The notes: a model not told the origin generated them from the letters alone. A stretch of DNA of 64,000 nt from ZC4RG29 sp964521255 (GCA_964521255.1 CAZFRM010000001.1:372001-436000); one strand, 5' to 3'; positions 6,813-16,783 are shown, counted from the stretch's first letter. A program made the numbers and translations.

Positions 6813-9647
6813 ATGCCAGAGATTGTGATCAACGATTCGTATTTAGAGGAGCTCGATCCTAAAGAATACATTATCATTAAACGAGCGAGAGTAAATAACT
6901 TACAAAACCTGAGTGTTGCCATTCCCCGAAATAAACTCGTAGTAATTACCGGCCTTTCCGGGTCAGGCAAATCTTCACTGGCCTTCGATACACTTTTTGC
7001 AGAAGGGCAGCGCATGTATGTGGAAAGTCTGAGCTCTTATGCCCGGCAGTTTTTAGGAAGAATGGAGAAGCCGGATGTGGATTACATTAAAGGTGTTTCT
7101 CCGGCTATTGCCATCGAACAAAAAGTAAACACAAGAAATCCGAGATCGACAGTTGGTACCACAACGGAAATCTATGACTACTTAAAACTTCTTTTTGCCA
7201 GGATTGGAAAAACCTGTTCTCCCGTCAGTGGTAAAGAAGTAAAGCGTAATTCTGTTACCGATGTAGTGGATGCAATCCATAAAATGGAAACAGGTACCCG
7301 GGTTATGGTGGCTTGTCCTCTTCATGCAAAAAAGGGAAGAAAAACAAAAGATGAACTCAATCTCCTGCTTAGCAAGGGATTCACAAGAGTTGTTCTTGGC
7401 GGAGAAGTAAAGTTTATTGAAGAACTTATAGAAGAAGTTTCTTCGAAAAAGAAAAAAACGGAAGTGTCACCTGGTCAGGTTGAAATTCTAATTGACCGGG
7501 TGAGCGTAAATGCTGCTGATGAGGATGTTACTTTCCGTTTATCTGATTCAGTGCAAACGGCATTCTTTGAAGGCGAAGGGTACTGCACAATATATGCCGA
7601 AGGAAGGGAGCCGATTCATTTTTCCGACCGGTTTGAACTTGACGGGATGTCATTCACGGAACCGTCTGTAAATTTTTTCAGTTTCAATAATCCTTTTGGA
7701 GCTTGTCAAACCTGTGAAGGCTTTGGAAAAATTCTCGGCATTGACGAAGACCTTGTTATTCCTGATAAATCGCTTTCTGTTTATGAGGGCGCTGTTGCTC
7801 CGTGGCGAAGTGAAATGATGAGTGAATGGGCCAAGCCTTTGTTGAAGAATGGAATTAAGTTTGACTTTCCCATTCATCGATCTTATTCTGAACTGACCAC
7901 TGCCGAACGTGATCTTCTTTGGAACGGCAACGAATACTTTGATGGCATTAACGACTTCTTCAAGTACCTGGAATCCAAGTCACATAAAATTCAATACCGT
8001 GTCATGCTTTCCCGCTATCGCGGAAGAACGAATTGCCCTGATTGTAAAGGAACACGACTCCGAAAGGATGCACAGTATGTTAAAATAGATGGCGCCTCTA
8101 TTACTGATATTGTTCTTTTGCCCATTGAAGAGGCTGTAATTTTTTTCGAGAAGTTAAAGCTGAGTGAACACGATCAAAAAATTTCAAGCCGTATACTCAC
8201 AGAGATTCGGTCAAGGCTGGAGTATATGGCAAAAGTTGGTCTTGGTTATTTAACATTAAATCGTCTTACCAATACATTATCTGGCGGAGAGTTTCAACGA
8301 ATTAAACTGGCAACCTCATTAGGCAGTGCATTAGTTGGTTCCATGTACATCATGGATGAACCTAGTATAGGACTTCATCCAAAGGATACTTCCAGGATGA
8401 TAGAAGTACTCAAGTCATTGCGTGATCTCGGCAATTCAGTAATTGTTGTTGAACACGAAGAAGAAATAATGCGGGCTGCAGATCAAATTATTGATATAGG
8501 GCCAGACGCCGGAAGTCATGGAGGCCGTCTTGTGTTTCAAGGATCTTTAACTGAAATGAATGGAAAGGTTCATACACACACCACAAATTACCTTGTAGGT
8601 CGAGAAGAAATCAAAGTCCCTTCGAAGCGAAGAAAATGGAGCGATCATATCACCGTTTCCGGAGCGCGTGAAAATAATTTAAAAAACATTTCGGTCAAGT
8701 TCCCTTTGGGTATCCTTACCGTTATTACCGGTGTTAGCGGCAGTGGTAAGTCTACGCTCGTAAAAAAAATTCTTTATCCCGCAGTAGGCCGACTCTTTGG
8801 GTCAGTTGGTGAAACACCTGGGAAATACGATAAGCTGGAAGGTGATATATCAAGAATCAACCAGGTTGAATTTGTAGATCAAAATCCAATTGGTAAATCT
8901 TCACGATCTAATCCAATCAGTTATGTGAAAGCGTACGATGCAATACGGCAGTTGTACGCTGATCAACCCATTTCAAAACAGCGCGGGTACAAGCCCTCAC
9001 ATTTTTCATTTAATGTCGAAGGTGGCCGATGCGAAACATGCCAGGGTGAAGGTGAAATAAAAGTTGAAATGCAGTTCATGGCAGATATTTATCTGAAATG
9101 TGAGACATGCCATGGAAAACGATTCAAACAGGAAATCCTCGAAATCGAGCACAAAGGGAAAAACATCGCTGATATTCTTGATCTCACAGTAGAAAGTGGT
9201 CTTGAATTCTTTAAAGATAAAAAAGGTGTTCACGAAAAAATTCAACCGCTTTTTGATGTAGGCCTCGGTTATGTAAAACTCGGCCAGTCTTCAAATTCAT
9301 TAAGTGGAGGCGAAGCCCAACGTGTTAAGCTCGCTTCATTTCTTGGAAAAAATTCACATGACGGTAAAATTCTTTTCATTTTCGATGAACCTACCACTGG
9401 CCTTCACTTTCACGATATTTCAAAATTACTCACAGCCATTAATGCTTTGGTGGATGCAGGTCACACGGTTGTTGTTATTGAGCACAATCTTGAAGTAATA
9501 AAATGTGCTGACTGGATAATCGACCTCGGTCCTGATGGTGGTGAGAAAAAAGGTGGTAATCTTGTGTTCACTGGCACGCCTGAAGATATGGCTAAGAAAG
9601 CCAAAGGATACACTGCCGAGTATTTGAAGAAAAAACTTGATTTTTAA
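6813..9647 (+). CDS. uvrA: UvrABC excinuclease subunit A
   Basis: The damage-recognition ATPase of nucleotide excision repair, 944 residues from the ATG at 6813. The frame extends upstream only to a TTG that falls right behind the terminator, so that start is rejected. Two ABC modules are visible: GLSGSGKS at residues 47-54 and GVSGSGKST in the second half, each with an LSGGE signature and a D-E Walker B (MDEPSIGLHP; FDEPTTGLHF). The zinc-finger cysteines are present as CQTCEGFG, CPDCKGTR, CETCQGEG and CETCHGKR. Length fits UvrA. No uvrB or uvrC is nearby. Assignment is firm. Confidence 0.97.
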   Translation: MPEIVINDSYLEELDPKEYIIIKRARVNNLQNLSVAIPRNKLVVITGLSGSGKSSLAFDTLFAEGQRMYVESLSSYARQFLGRMEKPDVDYIKGVSPAIAIEQKVNTRNPRSTVGTTTEIYDYLKLLFARIGKTCSPVSGKEVKRNSVTDVVDAIHKMETGTRVMVACPLHAKKGRKTKDELNLLLSKGFTRVVLGGEVKFIEELIEEVSSKKKKTEVSPGQVEILIDRVSVNAADEDVTFRLSDSVQTAFFEGEGYCTIYAEGREPIHFSDRFELDGMSFTEPSVNFFSFNNPFGACQTCEGFGKILGIDEDLVIPDKSLSVYEGAVAPWRSEMMSEWAKPLLKNGIKFDFPIHRSYSELTTAERDLLWNGNEYFDGINDFFKYLESKSHKIQYRVMLSRYRGRTNCPDCKGTRLRKDAQYVKIDGASITDIVLLPIEEAVIFFEKLKLSEHDQKISSRILTEIRSRLEYMAKVGLGYLTLNRLTNTLSGGEFQRIKLATSLGSALVGSMYIMDEPSIGLHPKDTSRMIEVLKSLRDLGNSVIVVEHEEEIMRAADQIIDIGPDAGSHGGRLVFQGSLTEMNGKVHTHTTNYLVGREEIKVPSKRRKWSDHITVSGARENNLKNISVKFPLGILTVITGVSGSGKSTLVKKILYPAVGRLFGSVGETPGKYDKLEGDISRINQVEFVDQNPIGKSSRSNPISYVKAYDAIRQLYADQPISKQRGYKPSHFSFNVEGGRCETCQGEGEIKVEMQFMADIYLKCETCHGKRFKQEILEIEHKGKNIADILDLTVESGLEFFKDKKGVHEKIQPLFDVGLGYVKLGQSSNSLSGGEAQRVKLASFLGKNSHDGKILFIFDEPTTGLHFHDISKLLTAINALVDAGHTVVVIEHNLEVIKCADWIIDLGPDGGEKKGGNLVFTGTPEDMAKKAKGYTAEYLKKKLDF

Positions 9648-9827
9648 GACCCCACCTCCTCAAGTATTGACTCCACCTGCTAATTTTCTCTTTTATTGCG
9701 AGTGTAAAGGAGCGAAATTTTGTTTTTTCAACTGCGGAACAAATTTGATATCTTTCTGCTTTAGTCGTAACCTCTCATCGTAAGTTTAATTTTTCAGACT
9801 TAGTAAAGCTTGTTAAGTATTGAGGAG

Positions 9828-10430
9828 ATGAGAATTACCATTGTAGCAACCTTACTTGTTTTATGTGCCGCAGGAATTGGGTTTATTTTTTGGAAACAGG
9901 AATTAAAATACGCGTTGCCAACGCCGGTACCTGTCAATTACAAATCTGTATCCGTCAAAGAAATCATTAATCTTTCCGATAGAATAGATATCCCTCAAGA
10001 CTCTTCCGTTTACCTTCATTTTTTTAATCCTGAATGTCCGTGCTCACGTTTCAACATTAAACATTTCAATTATCTCTCCAGCCAATTCAAAAGTAAAGTC
10101 AAAGTAATTGCTGTTATTCCCGGGAACGCTGATTTATTATGGGCAAAGAAATTAGTAGGGAACCAGATCGAGGTATTGGAAGACAAGGACAATGCATTAG
10201 CCAACGCTTGTGGTGTCTACTCAACTCCCCAGGCAGTTATTGTTGATAGGCATCATAATCTCTATTACCGGGGCAACTATAACAAAAACCGGTATTGTAC
10301 TCAACGCACGACCAATTATGTTGAAATAGCACTAACAGCACTTCTGAATGGTGAAGATCCTCCTGCCTTCGGCCCTTTGGCAACACAGTCCTATGGGTGT
10401 CAACTTCCGTCCAATGAATTAACTTTTTAA
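9828..10430 (+). CDS. membrane-anchored thioredoxin-fold protein with CPC motif
   Basis: 200 residues from the ATG at 9828, chosen because GAGGAG precedes it; an in-frame TTG at 9810 is less likely. One N-terminal membrane helix (about residues 3-22) should hold the rest outside the cytoplasm. The soluble part has a YLHFFNPECPCSRFN segment where thioredoxins have their active site, but with Cys-Pro-Cys instead of CxxC. A TPQAVIVD stretch gives the cis-proline region, and a later NRYCTQRTTNY segment follows. This layout resembles the DUF6436/AhpC-TSA-like group. It likely does envelope thiol redox chemistry; no partner is proven. It ends 8 bases before the sensor gene, so both are probably co-transcribed. 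Confidence 0.8.
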   Translation: MRITIVATLLVLCAAGIGFIFWKQELKYALPTPVPVNYKSVSVKEIINLSDRIDIPQDSSVYLHFFNPECPCSRFNIKHFNYLSSQFKSKVKVIAVIPGNADLLWAKKLVGNQIEVLEDKDNALANACGVYSTPQAVIVDRHHNLYYRGNYNKNRYCTQRTTNYVEIALTALLNGEDPPAFGPLATQSYGCQLPSNELTF

Positions 10431-10438
10431 ATAATAGT

Positions 10439-12181
10439 ATGGAATTACAAGTAGCAGATAGACAAAATTTATTCAAGGAAATTAATTCAAAGTCAGACCA
10501 CATTATGAAATACGCATTGATTGGCTATTTCATTGTAGGTTTATTCCTTGCTACCTTCTATGATACTTACTTAATAGCATTAGGTGTTGGCGGGCTTAGT
10601 CTCCTTGCCTACTTTCTTACCAAAGCAATTTTACCAACTGCTCTTGTCCATCACTATGTGTGCAGCGTTGTGCTGGGGATTTTCGCTGCTCAATACATTT
10701 ATCAAATGCACGGTATGTTTGAGATGCATTTCATTTTCTTCGTAGGATCTACCTTACTGATTACTTATCAAAACTGGAAATTGCAAATTCCGCTTATTGT
10801 CTTTGTTGTTGTACACCATGGCACCTTTGCCTATCTGCAATACACAGGCATGAAAGAAATTTACTTTACGCAGCTTGATTATATGGATCTGCAAACTTTC
10901 CTGTTTCATGCTGCGATTGCAGCTATCATTGTTTTCATCTGTGGCTATTGGGCTTATGATTTGGAAAAAATTACGATTCGGGAAAGAACGATTATCCGGG
11001 AATCTGAAAAGCAGTTAAAGAACATAAAAAACAATATCAAGTTTGCTGAAGAAATCAGTAAAGGAAATTTAAAAGCTGCCTTTGAAGATGAGGCAAACGA
11101 TGAATTAGGAAAATCGCTTCTCAAAATGAAAGAGAGTTTGTTAGAAGCCACGGACCGCGAGCAAGAAGAAAAATTCATCACAACCGGAATAGCCACGGTT
11201 GGAGAAATTCTGCGTAAGCATACTAATGATACCAAAGCCTTATCAGAAGATCTTATTCGCACCATGGTCAAGTATCTTGATGCAAACCAGGGAAGCCTCT
11301 TCCTGGTTGAGAGTAGTGAGAATGAAAAATATTTGACGCTGACAGCCTGTTATGCTTATGATCGGAAAAAATTTGTCGAGAACCGGATTGAGATAGGACA
11401 GGGCCTTGTGGGGCAATGTTTTGTTGAACAGGAGATCATATACATGACAAACGTTCCAAATGATTATGTAAAGATCACGTCAGGACTGGGTATGGCTAAT
11501 CCGTCAAGCGTTATACTTATACCATTGATTTCAAATGAAGAAGTAACAGGTGTATTGGAACTGGCTTCGTTTAGAAAATTTTCTGAAAAAGAACTTGCAT
11601 TCTTAAAGAAGGCAAGTGAAAGTATTGCTTCTGCTGTAATCTCTACCAGGACAACTGAACGAATAAAAATTTTGCTGGAAGATTCTCAACAAAGAAGTGA
11701 GGAGATGCGTGCACAAGAAGAAGAGATGCGTCAAAATATGGAAGAACTTTCGGCTACGCAGGAGGAGATGCAACGCGTATTGAATGAGGTTCAGGTCAGC
11801 GAACGCTATCTCGATGAATTATTGAATGCATCCCAGGATTCCATATTCGCTATGGACAAAGATTATCGTGTTATTCGCTACAATAAAGTTTTTGAAGAGT
11901 CTGTAAGCCGTACTGGTGTTACCGTACAAAAAGGAATTGATGCCTTGCAGTTTTATAAGGGAGAGGAAAAAAACAAAATGAAAAAGCTTTATGATCGCGC
12001 TTTCAATGGCGAACAAATTGAAATGACTCATCGCTTTGCCGGTGATGGTGTCAACAATGATTTTATTATGAACTATGTGCCTTTAAAAGACGGGCAAGGT
12101 AATATATCCGCCATCGCCGTATATGCTAAGAATTTAACCCTGCTGGCAAAGAAAATGGAAAAGGAAAGAATGATAAATTGA
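10439..12181 (+). CDS. six-TM sensor protein with GAF and PAS domains but no output domain
   Basis: 580 residues. About residues 24-175 hold six hydrophobic segments. A HAMP-like linker follows (about 190-235), then a GAF domain (about 240-400, with GQGLVGQCFVEQE and VTGVLELASF). Next comes a coiled coil with EEEMRQNMEELSATQEEMQ, common in Bacteroidota sensors. A C-terminal PAS domain (about 455-570, starting LLNASQDSIFAMDKDYRVI) ends the protein. The chain stops after the PAS domain: no histidine kinase, GGDEF or methyl-accepting output module is seen. It probably senses a small ligand or redox state and signals through a partner protein. The upstream thioredoxin-fold gene is the obvious co-transcribed candidate. 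Confidence 0.85.
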   Translation: MELQVADRQNLFKEINSKSDHIMKYALIGYFIVGLFLATFYDTYLIALGVGGLSLLAYFLTKAILPTALVHHYVCSVVLGIFAAQYIYQMHGMFEMHFIFFVGSTLLITYQNWKLQIPLIVFVVVHHGTFAYLQYTGMKEIYFTQLDYMDLQTFLFHAAIAAIIVFICGYWAYDLEKITIRERTIIRESEKQLKNIKNNIKFAEEISKGNLKAAFEDEANDELGKSLLKMKESLLEATDREQEEKFITTGIATVGEILRKHTNDTKALSEDLIRTMVKYLDANQGSLFLVESSENEKYLTLTACYAYDRKKFVENRIEIGQGLVGQCFVEQEIIYMTNVPNDYVKITSGLGMANPSSVILIPLISNEEVTGVLELASFRKFSEKELAFLKKASESIASAVISTRTTERIKILLEDSQQRSEEMRAQEEEMRQNMEELSATQEEMQRVLNEVQVSERYLDELLNASQDSIFAMDKDYRVIRYNKVFEESVSRTGVTVQKGIDALQFYKGEEKNKMKKLYDRAFNGEQIEMTHRFAGDGVNNDFIMNYVPLKDGQGNISAIAVYAKNLTLLAKKMEKERMIN

Positions 12182-12186
12182 TCACG

Positions 12187-13353
12187 CTATTCTTTCCGGC
12201 GCGTTCCTCCATAGAGTTCATATTCAAGTAAACGGCAATCAAGCTTGGCAGAATAAAACTCAATTCTGCGACTTGCTTTCAGTCCAATCTTTTTTGCCAG
12301 ATCCAGGTTGCCTGTAAAAATATAACCGGTGTAGCCTTTACATTTCTTCTTCATAAAATCTCCTATTCTGGAATAGGTTTCTTCAAGGGCCTGAACATCG
12401 CCAAGTCTTTCGCCATACTCAGGATTAAAGAAAATAACACCCTCCTCATCTTCCGGAACATCGGTCAATTCAAAGTCACATTGATCAAAGGAGATGTATT
12501 TCTCAACACCCGCGATTCCGGCATTAGTCATTGAAATCTTAACTGCATCTGCGCTGATATCAGTAGCTACTACTTTTAAACCGCGCACATCTACAACCTG
12601 ATTCTTAAGTTTATCAAGCTCTTCTTTGTACATCTCTTCTTCGTAACCAAGAACATGCATAAAGGAGTAGTTAGATCGAAACAATCCTGGTCTCTGGTTA
12701 GTGGCCAGTAATACTGCCTCTATGGCAATGGTTCCCGATCCACACATGGGATTAATGAAAGGTGAGCTTCTGTCCCACTTCGTAGCTAACAGTGTTGCCG
12801 TAGCAAGCGCCTCCAGCATGGGAGCTTTCCCCGGAATTTTACGATAACCATGTTTAGCTAATGTTTCACCCGATGTGTCGAGAAATAATTCAGCCCATGA
12901 ATCTTTCCAATACAAGTGAATAACAGTTTTGTCAAGTGATGGTCCTGAATCCGGCCGCCTTCCCTTTTCCTTCCTCATCCGATCTACAATAGCATCCTTT
13001 ACTTTCACATTAACAAATAACTCCGTGTTAATACTGGGATGATCCACATTACTGGTGATGGAAATGTATCCACTTGAATCCAGCAGTTCTTCCCACGGAA
13101 AAGCGACCAGGCTTTTGTATAGTTCATCAGGACTGTTAACAGTAAATTCCTTTAATGAGTATAACACCTGGCTGGCGCAACGAAGATTAAGGTTAAGCTT
13201 TATACAGTCTCTTACAGTTCCGCTTAATTCCACACCGGTTTGAAAGGTACGAAGTGGTTGAATACCCAATTCGACAATCTCTTTTTCCAAATAGGGAGCT
13301 AATCGTTTATTACATGTAATTATAATCCGGCTATTCTCTTCAAACACTTTCAT
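12187..13353 (-). CDS. THUMP-domain class I RNA methyltransferase (RlmL N-half/YcbY-like)
   Basis: 388 residues. A THUMP-like RNA-binding region spans about residues 45-155. The Rossmann methyltransferase part begins near 180, with the SAM-binding NPMCGSGTIAIEA at 201-213 and an acidic VVATDIS at 261-267. The catalytic motif, NPPY in most family members, reads NPEYGERL at 310-317, with a Glu in place of the second Pro. Relatives make N2-methylguanosine in 23S rRNA (G2445 in E. coli RlmL). The target here is inferred only. It is convergent with the sensor gene, 5 bases apart, and codirectional with proC. Confidence 0.87.
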   Translation of the reverse strand: MKVFEENSRIIITCNKRLAPYLEKEIVELGIQPLRTFQTGVELSGTVRDCIKLNLNLRCASQVLYSLKEFTVNSPDELYKSLVAFPWEELLDSSGYISITSNVDHPSINTELFVNVKVKDAIVDRMRKEKGRRPDSGPSLDKTVIHLYWKDSWAELFLDTSGETLAKHGYRKIPGKAPMLEALATATLLATKWDRSSPFINPMCGSGTIAIEAVLLATNQRPGLFRSNYSFMHVLGYEEEMYKEELDKLKNQVVDVRGLKVVATDISADAVKISMTNAGIAGVEKYISFDQCDFELTDVPEDEEGVIFFNPEYGERLGDVQALEETYSRIGDFMKKKCKGYTGYIFTGNLDLAKKIGLKASRRIEFYSAKLDCRLLEYELYGGTRRKE

Positions 13354-13460
13354 GAAATCTCAATGATTGAGGACGTAAAAGAAAAAAATTTGAAACCCAG
13401 GAATATGGATGAATCAGGATCACGATTAACGTTTACACCTTTAACCATTACCCTTTTTCA

Positions 13461-14252
13461 CTACTTGGCTATTTTATCAAATGAAGTGCAGATGCCTTTG
13501 ATTAAAGAAGAACTAAATCCCTGATGTTCCATTTCATTTAAACCAGCAATGGTACATCCTTTTGGTGTTGTAACCTTGTCAATCTCCTCTTCAGGATGAC
13601 GCGTGCCTTTCAGTAGCAATTCAGCGGCACCTTTTACCGTTTGAGCAGAAATCAAGCTTGCAGTTTTAGCATCAAAGCCGATTTCAATTCCTCCCTGAGT
13701 CGCAGCTCTGATGAACCTTAGTGCATAAGCAATACCACAAGCTCCCAACACTGTAGCAGCATCCATTAGCTTTTCATCAATGGAAATGGTAATTCCCAAC
13801 TGATTGAAAAGTTGAGTTACATAATCAATTTGTTTTTTATTCGCACCGTTATGACAAAGGCAGGTAACGGACTCCTGGATGGCAATTGCTGTGTTAGGCA
13901 TTGCCCTGAAAACTGTTATACCGTGGTCAAGTATAGTGGTAAGATCATCAAGAGAGATACCGGTAACGACGCTTATAACAATATGTTTTTTCGGATTGAA
14001 GTCATTCCTTAATTCTCCTAAAATATCTTTCACATTGTAAGGCTTCACGGCTACAATAATAATATCGCACGCTCTTACAGCTTCCGAATTATCGCTTGTG
14101 ACATTAACTCCCTGCTTTGCCAGGTACTCCAATGGTTTGATATTCCTGCGGGTTACCGTGATATCTTTAGCCTTGACAAAATTGCTTTTAATCAAACCTT
14201 CTGCGATGGAAGCGCCGAGGTTACCTCCACCAATTATTGCTACCTTTTTCAT
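13461..14252 (-). CDS. proC: pyrroline-5-carboxylate reductase
   Basis: 263 residues, the usual length for ProC, which reduces pyrroline-5-carboxylate to proline with NAD(P)H. The N-terminus KVAIIGGGNLGASIAEGL is the dinucleotide-binding fold. VTGISLDDL, FRAMPNTAIAI and the C-terminal KVTTPKGCTIAGL segment, the substrate-binding part of the family, are all present. It is transcribed away from gdhA with about 178 bases between the starts. Glutamate dehydrogenase makes the glutamate from which proline is built, so shared control is plausible. Assignment is firm. Confidence 0.95.
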   Translation of the reverse strand: MKKVAIIGGGNLGASIAEGLIKSNFVKAKDITVTRRNIKPLEYLAKQGVNVTSDNSEAVRACDIIIVAVKPYNVKDILGELRNDFNPKKHIVISVVTGISLDDLTTILDHGITVFRAMPNTAIAIQESVTCLCHNGANKKQIDYVTQLFNQLGITISIDEKLMDAATVLGACGIAYALRFIRAATQGGIEIGFDAKTASLISAQTVKGAAELLLKGTRHPEEEIDKVTTPKGCTIAGLNEMEHQGFSSSLIKGICTSFDKIAK

Positions 14253-14276
14253 TTTTATAGGTGTTAAAAATCACAC

Positions 14277-14300
14277 GATCACGTATGAATCAGCGTGATC
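14277..14300. promoter_or_regulatory. dyad between proC and gdhA, possible operator
   Basis: GATCACG (14277-14283) and CGTGATC (14294-14300) are a perfect 7-bp inverted repeat, with centres 17 bases apart, which is suited to a dimeric regulator. It lies 25 bases upstream of the proC start in the divergent region. No bound regulator can be named. Confidence 0.35.
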
Positions 14301-14430
14301 ATTCATCAAAGAAACTACTTCTCTTCATGATCTACAAGCGCCAATCACTTGGAACAATTACTATGAAAGTTTTCAAGGAATGTATTTCAATCGAATGTGA
14401 ACTGATTAATTTGCACCATAAATACATTTT

Positions 14431-15786
14431 ATGTCACCCACTGAAATACTTGATAAGGTAAAGCAGAAGAATCCAGGCGAGCATGAGTTCTTACAAGCAG
14501 CTGAAGAAGTTGTATTATCAATTTGGCCTGCTATAGAAAAGAATCCTTCTCTCACTAAAATGAAAATTCTTGAGCGAATGCTTGAGCCGGAAAGAACAAT
14601 TTCATTTCGCGTTACCTGGGTGAATGATGCTGAGGAAGTCGAGGTGAACCGGGGATATAGAATTCAGATGAACAGTGCCATTGGCCCTTACAAAGGAGGC
14701 CTCCGCTTTCATCCATCGGTTAACTTAAGTATCCTAAAGTTTCTTGCTTTTGAGCAAACCTTTAAAAATGCCCTGACCGGTATTTCTATGGGAGGTGGAA
14801 AAGGTGGTTCAGATTTCGACCCGAAAGGAAAGTCAGATAATGAGATTATGAAATTCTGCCAGGCTTTCATAAGTGAGTTATACCGTCACATAGGGCATCG
14901 GCTTGATGTACCTGCCGGGGATATTGGTGTTGGAGGCCGTGAGATTGGTTATTTATTTGGTGCATACAAAAAATTGAAAAATGAGTTTACCGGTGTTTTT
15001 ACCGGTAAGGGTACTGGCTGGGGTGGAAGCCTTATCCGAACAGAAGCAACAGGCTATGGGCTTATCTACTTTGCCGAGAATATGCTTCATAATCGCGGCG
15101 ATTCCATTAAAAAGAAAACCTGTCTTGTTTCTGGCTCGGGCAACGTGGCTCAGTATTCCATTGAGAAAATAAATAAAATGGGAGGTAAAGTAATTACAGC
15201 ATCTGATTCCGACGGGTTTATTATCGATGAAGAAGGAATCAGCAAAGAGAAGTTAGAATTTTTAAAAGACCTGAAGAACAACCGGCGGGGAAGGATAAAA
15301 GAATATGCAGAAAAGTACAAAGGCGCAATTTATAAGGAAATAGAGGCTGGTTTAGATCACAATCCCTTATGGGAAGTCAAAGCCGATTGTGCTTTTCCAT
15401 GCGCAACACAGAATGAAATAAACGAGAAAGATGCCAATACACTGGTGAAGAACGGAATAAAACTTCTTTGTGAAGGCGCTAATATGCCCACAACAATTGA
15501 TGGAATAAATATCCTTATTGACAATGGTGTTATGTATGCGCCGGGTAAAGCTTCAAACGCAGGAGGTGTTGCCACATCCGGTCTTGAAATGATGCAAAAC
15601 TATATGGGTCAGCGGTGGACACGTGATGAAGTGGATTCCAAACTGCAAAACATCATGAAGGAAATTCATGACACTTGCCTGTATGCAGCAAATGAATATG
15701 GAAAGCCAGGTAATTATTTAACAGGCGCTAACATTGCCGGATTTCAGCGGGTAGCTTCAGCAATGCTAGCACAAGGCGTAATTTAA
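14431..15786 (+). CDS. gdhA: NADP-type glutamate dehydrogenase
   Basis: 451 residues, the size of the hexameric small-type glutamate dehydrogenases that aminate 2-oxoglutarate with ammonia. The glutamate/2-oxoglutarate site is seen in NSAIGPYKGGLRFHPSV, with its catalytic region in GISMGGGKGGSDFDPKGKS. DVPAGDIGVGGREIGYLFG, the TEATGYGL entry to the nucleotide domain and a GSGNVAQYS dinucleotide loop follow. The length and the PAGDIGVG stretch favour the NADPH-using biosynthetic form; cofactor choice is inferred. It is divergent from proC. A one-mismatch -7 box (TTAATTTG) is at 14406-14413. Confidence 0.95.
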   Translation: MSPTEILDKVKQKNPGEHEFLQAAEEVVLSIWPAIEKNPSLTKMKILERMLEPERTISFRVTWVNDAEEVEVNRGYRIQMNSAIGPYKGGLRFHPSVNLSILKFLAFEQTFKNALTGISMGGGKGGSDFDPKGKSDNEIMKFCQAFISELYRHIGHRLDVPAGDIGVGGREIGYLFGAYKKLKNEFTGVFTGKGTGWGGSLIRTEATGYGLIYFAENMLHNRGDSIKKKTCLVSGSGNVAQYSIEKINKMGGKVITASDSDGFIIDEEGISKEKLEFLKDLKNNRRGRIKEYAEKYKGAIYKEIEAGLDHNPLWEVKADCAFPCATQNEINEKDANTLVKNGIKLLCEGANMPTTIDGINILIDNGVMYAPGKASNAGGVATSGLEMMQNYMGQRWTRDEVDSKLQNIMKEIHDTCLYAANEYGKPGNYLTGANIAGFQRVASAMLAQGVI

Positions 15787-15833
15787 AAAAGACAAGGGTT
15801 TCAAAGCTTCATCAGTACAACGTAAACCAAGTA

Positions 15834-16733
15834 TTACTTTTTGCGCTGATAAAACATAAGGTGGGGCTTCTTATTATTTATTTTTTCGCTTATGGTAAAG
15901 TACCCTCTTCCCTCTCGGTCAAAGGCTATTGATTCACCTTGTGGTTCCGTTATATATGGGAGGTATACAGGTTTTTGTTTCAGTAAATCCTTTAGCGTTT
16001 GGTTTTTATTCTTGTGCCAGTAATACACATGGTTGTAGTTTTTGAGCAACACTTCACTTCCATCGGGTGAGATATCTGCCGAATTGATCTGAGTTAATGG
16101 CAACTGCATAACAAACTGCGCTGTGATAGTTTCCTGAGTAGACTGTGGTGCAGGCAGAAGGTAAAGGTTAATTTGTTTTTCTCTTTTGGAGAAAACATAT
16201 ATGTCGCTCGTTAAGGGATCAACCATCAACGCTTCTGAATCACGTTTCCCATCAGGCAATACAAATTTGATTGTATCAATTTTTTTTACTGTTAATTCAA
16301 CAGGTTCTTGCTTTAATTCAATTGATGGTTCGGTCAAACGATAAATATACTTGAAGTCATGAATAGAAAAATTATCTCCTATGTCACCAATATAAATATA
16401 CGGGGTAGAAGGTTCCGGGCCCGGCCCCACACTTATATCCTCCCAATCGCGATTCTTTAAACCAGGAAAGCGAACTGTAGCCCTGCATTTTCCCTGTTGG
16501 TCAAGCAAAAATATTCTGGCTTCATCGCCGCTGTCATTATGCGTCCATAGCATTCCTGAATTATTAACGCTTGCTGCCAATCCTGATGCTTCATCAATTT
16601 CCGGGTTATCAACAATGCCCAGACTTTTGCCAACAGAAAAATAACGATGGTCAAAGGAGTGCTTTGAACTACATGAAATAAAGAGGGATACAAATAGAAG
16701 GGCTAGTCTTAGTATTCTCATTTCTTTTGACAA
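15834..16733 (-). CDS. hypothetical lipoprotein, probable beta-propeller
   Basis: 299 residues, or 295 from the second Met at 16721. A hydrophobic N-terminal stretch ends in FISC, a lipobox, so the protein is likely lipid-anchored in the envelope. The mature part shows repeated strand-rich blocks: EASGLAAS...MLWTHNDSGD, NRDWEDISVGP, KRDSEALMVDP and EPQGESIAFD. This spacing of Asp/Glu-containing loops resembles six- or seven-bladed propellers of the phytase/esterase-like kind. No catalytic residues can be assigned. It is convergent with gdhA. Function unknown. Confidence 0.75.
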   Translation of the reverse strand: MSKEMRILRLALLFVSLFISCSSKHSFDHRYFSVGKSLGIVDNPEIDEASGLAASVNNSGMLWTHNDSGDEARIFLLDQQGKCRATVRFPGLKNRDWEDISVGPGPEPSTPYIYIGDIGDNFSIHDFKYIYRLTEPSIELKQEPVELTVKKIDTIKFVLPDGKRDSEALMVDPLTSDIYVFSKREKQINLYLLPAPQSTQETITAQFVMQLPLTQINSADISPDGSEVLLKNYNHVYYWHKNKNQTLKDLLKQKPVYLPYITEPQGESIAFDREGRGYFTISEKINNKKPHLMFYQRKK

Positions 16734-16783
16734 AGAAAAGCTTTATGCGAAATCCAAAAAATTTAATGTGGGTTAAGTTTACG

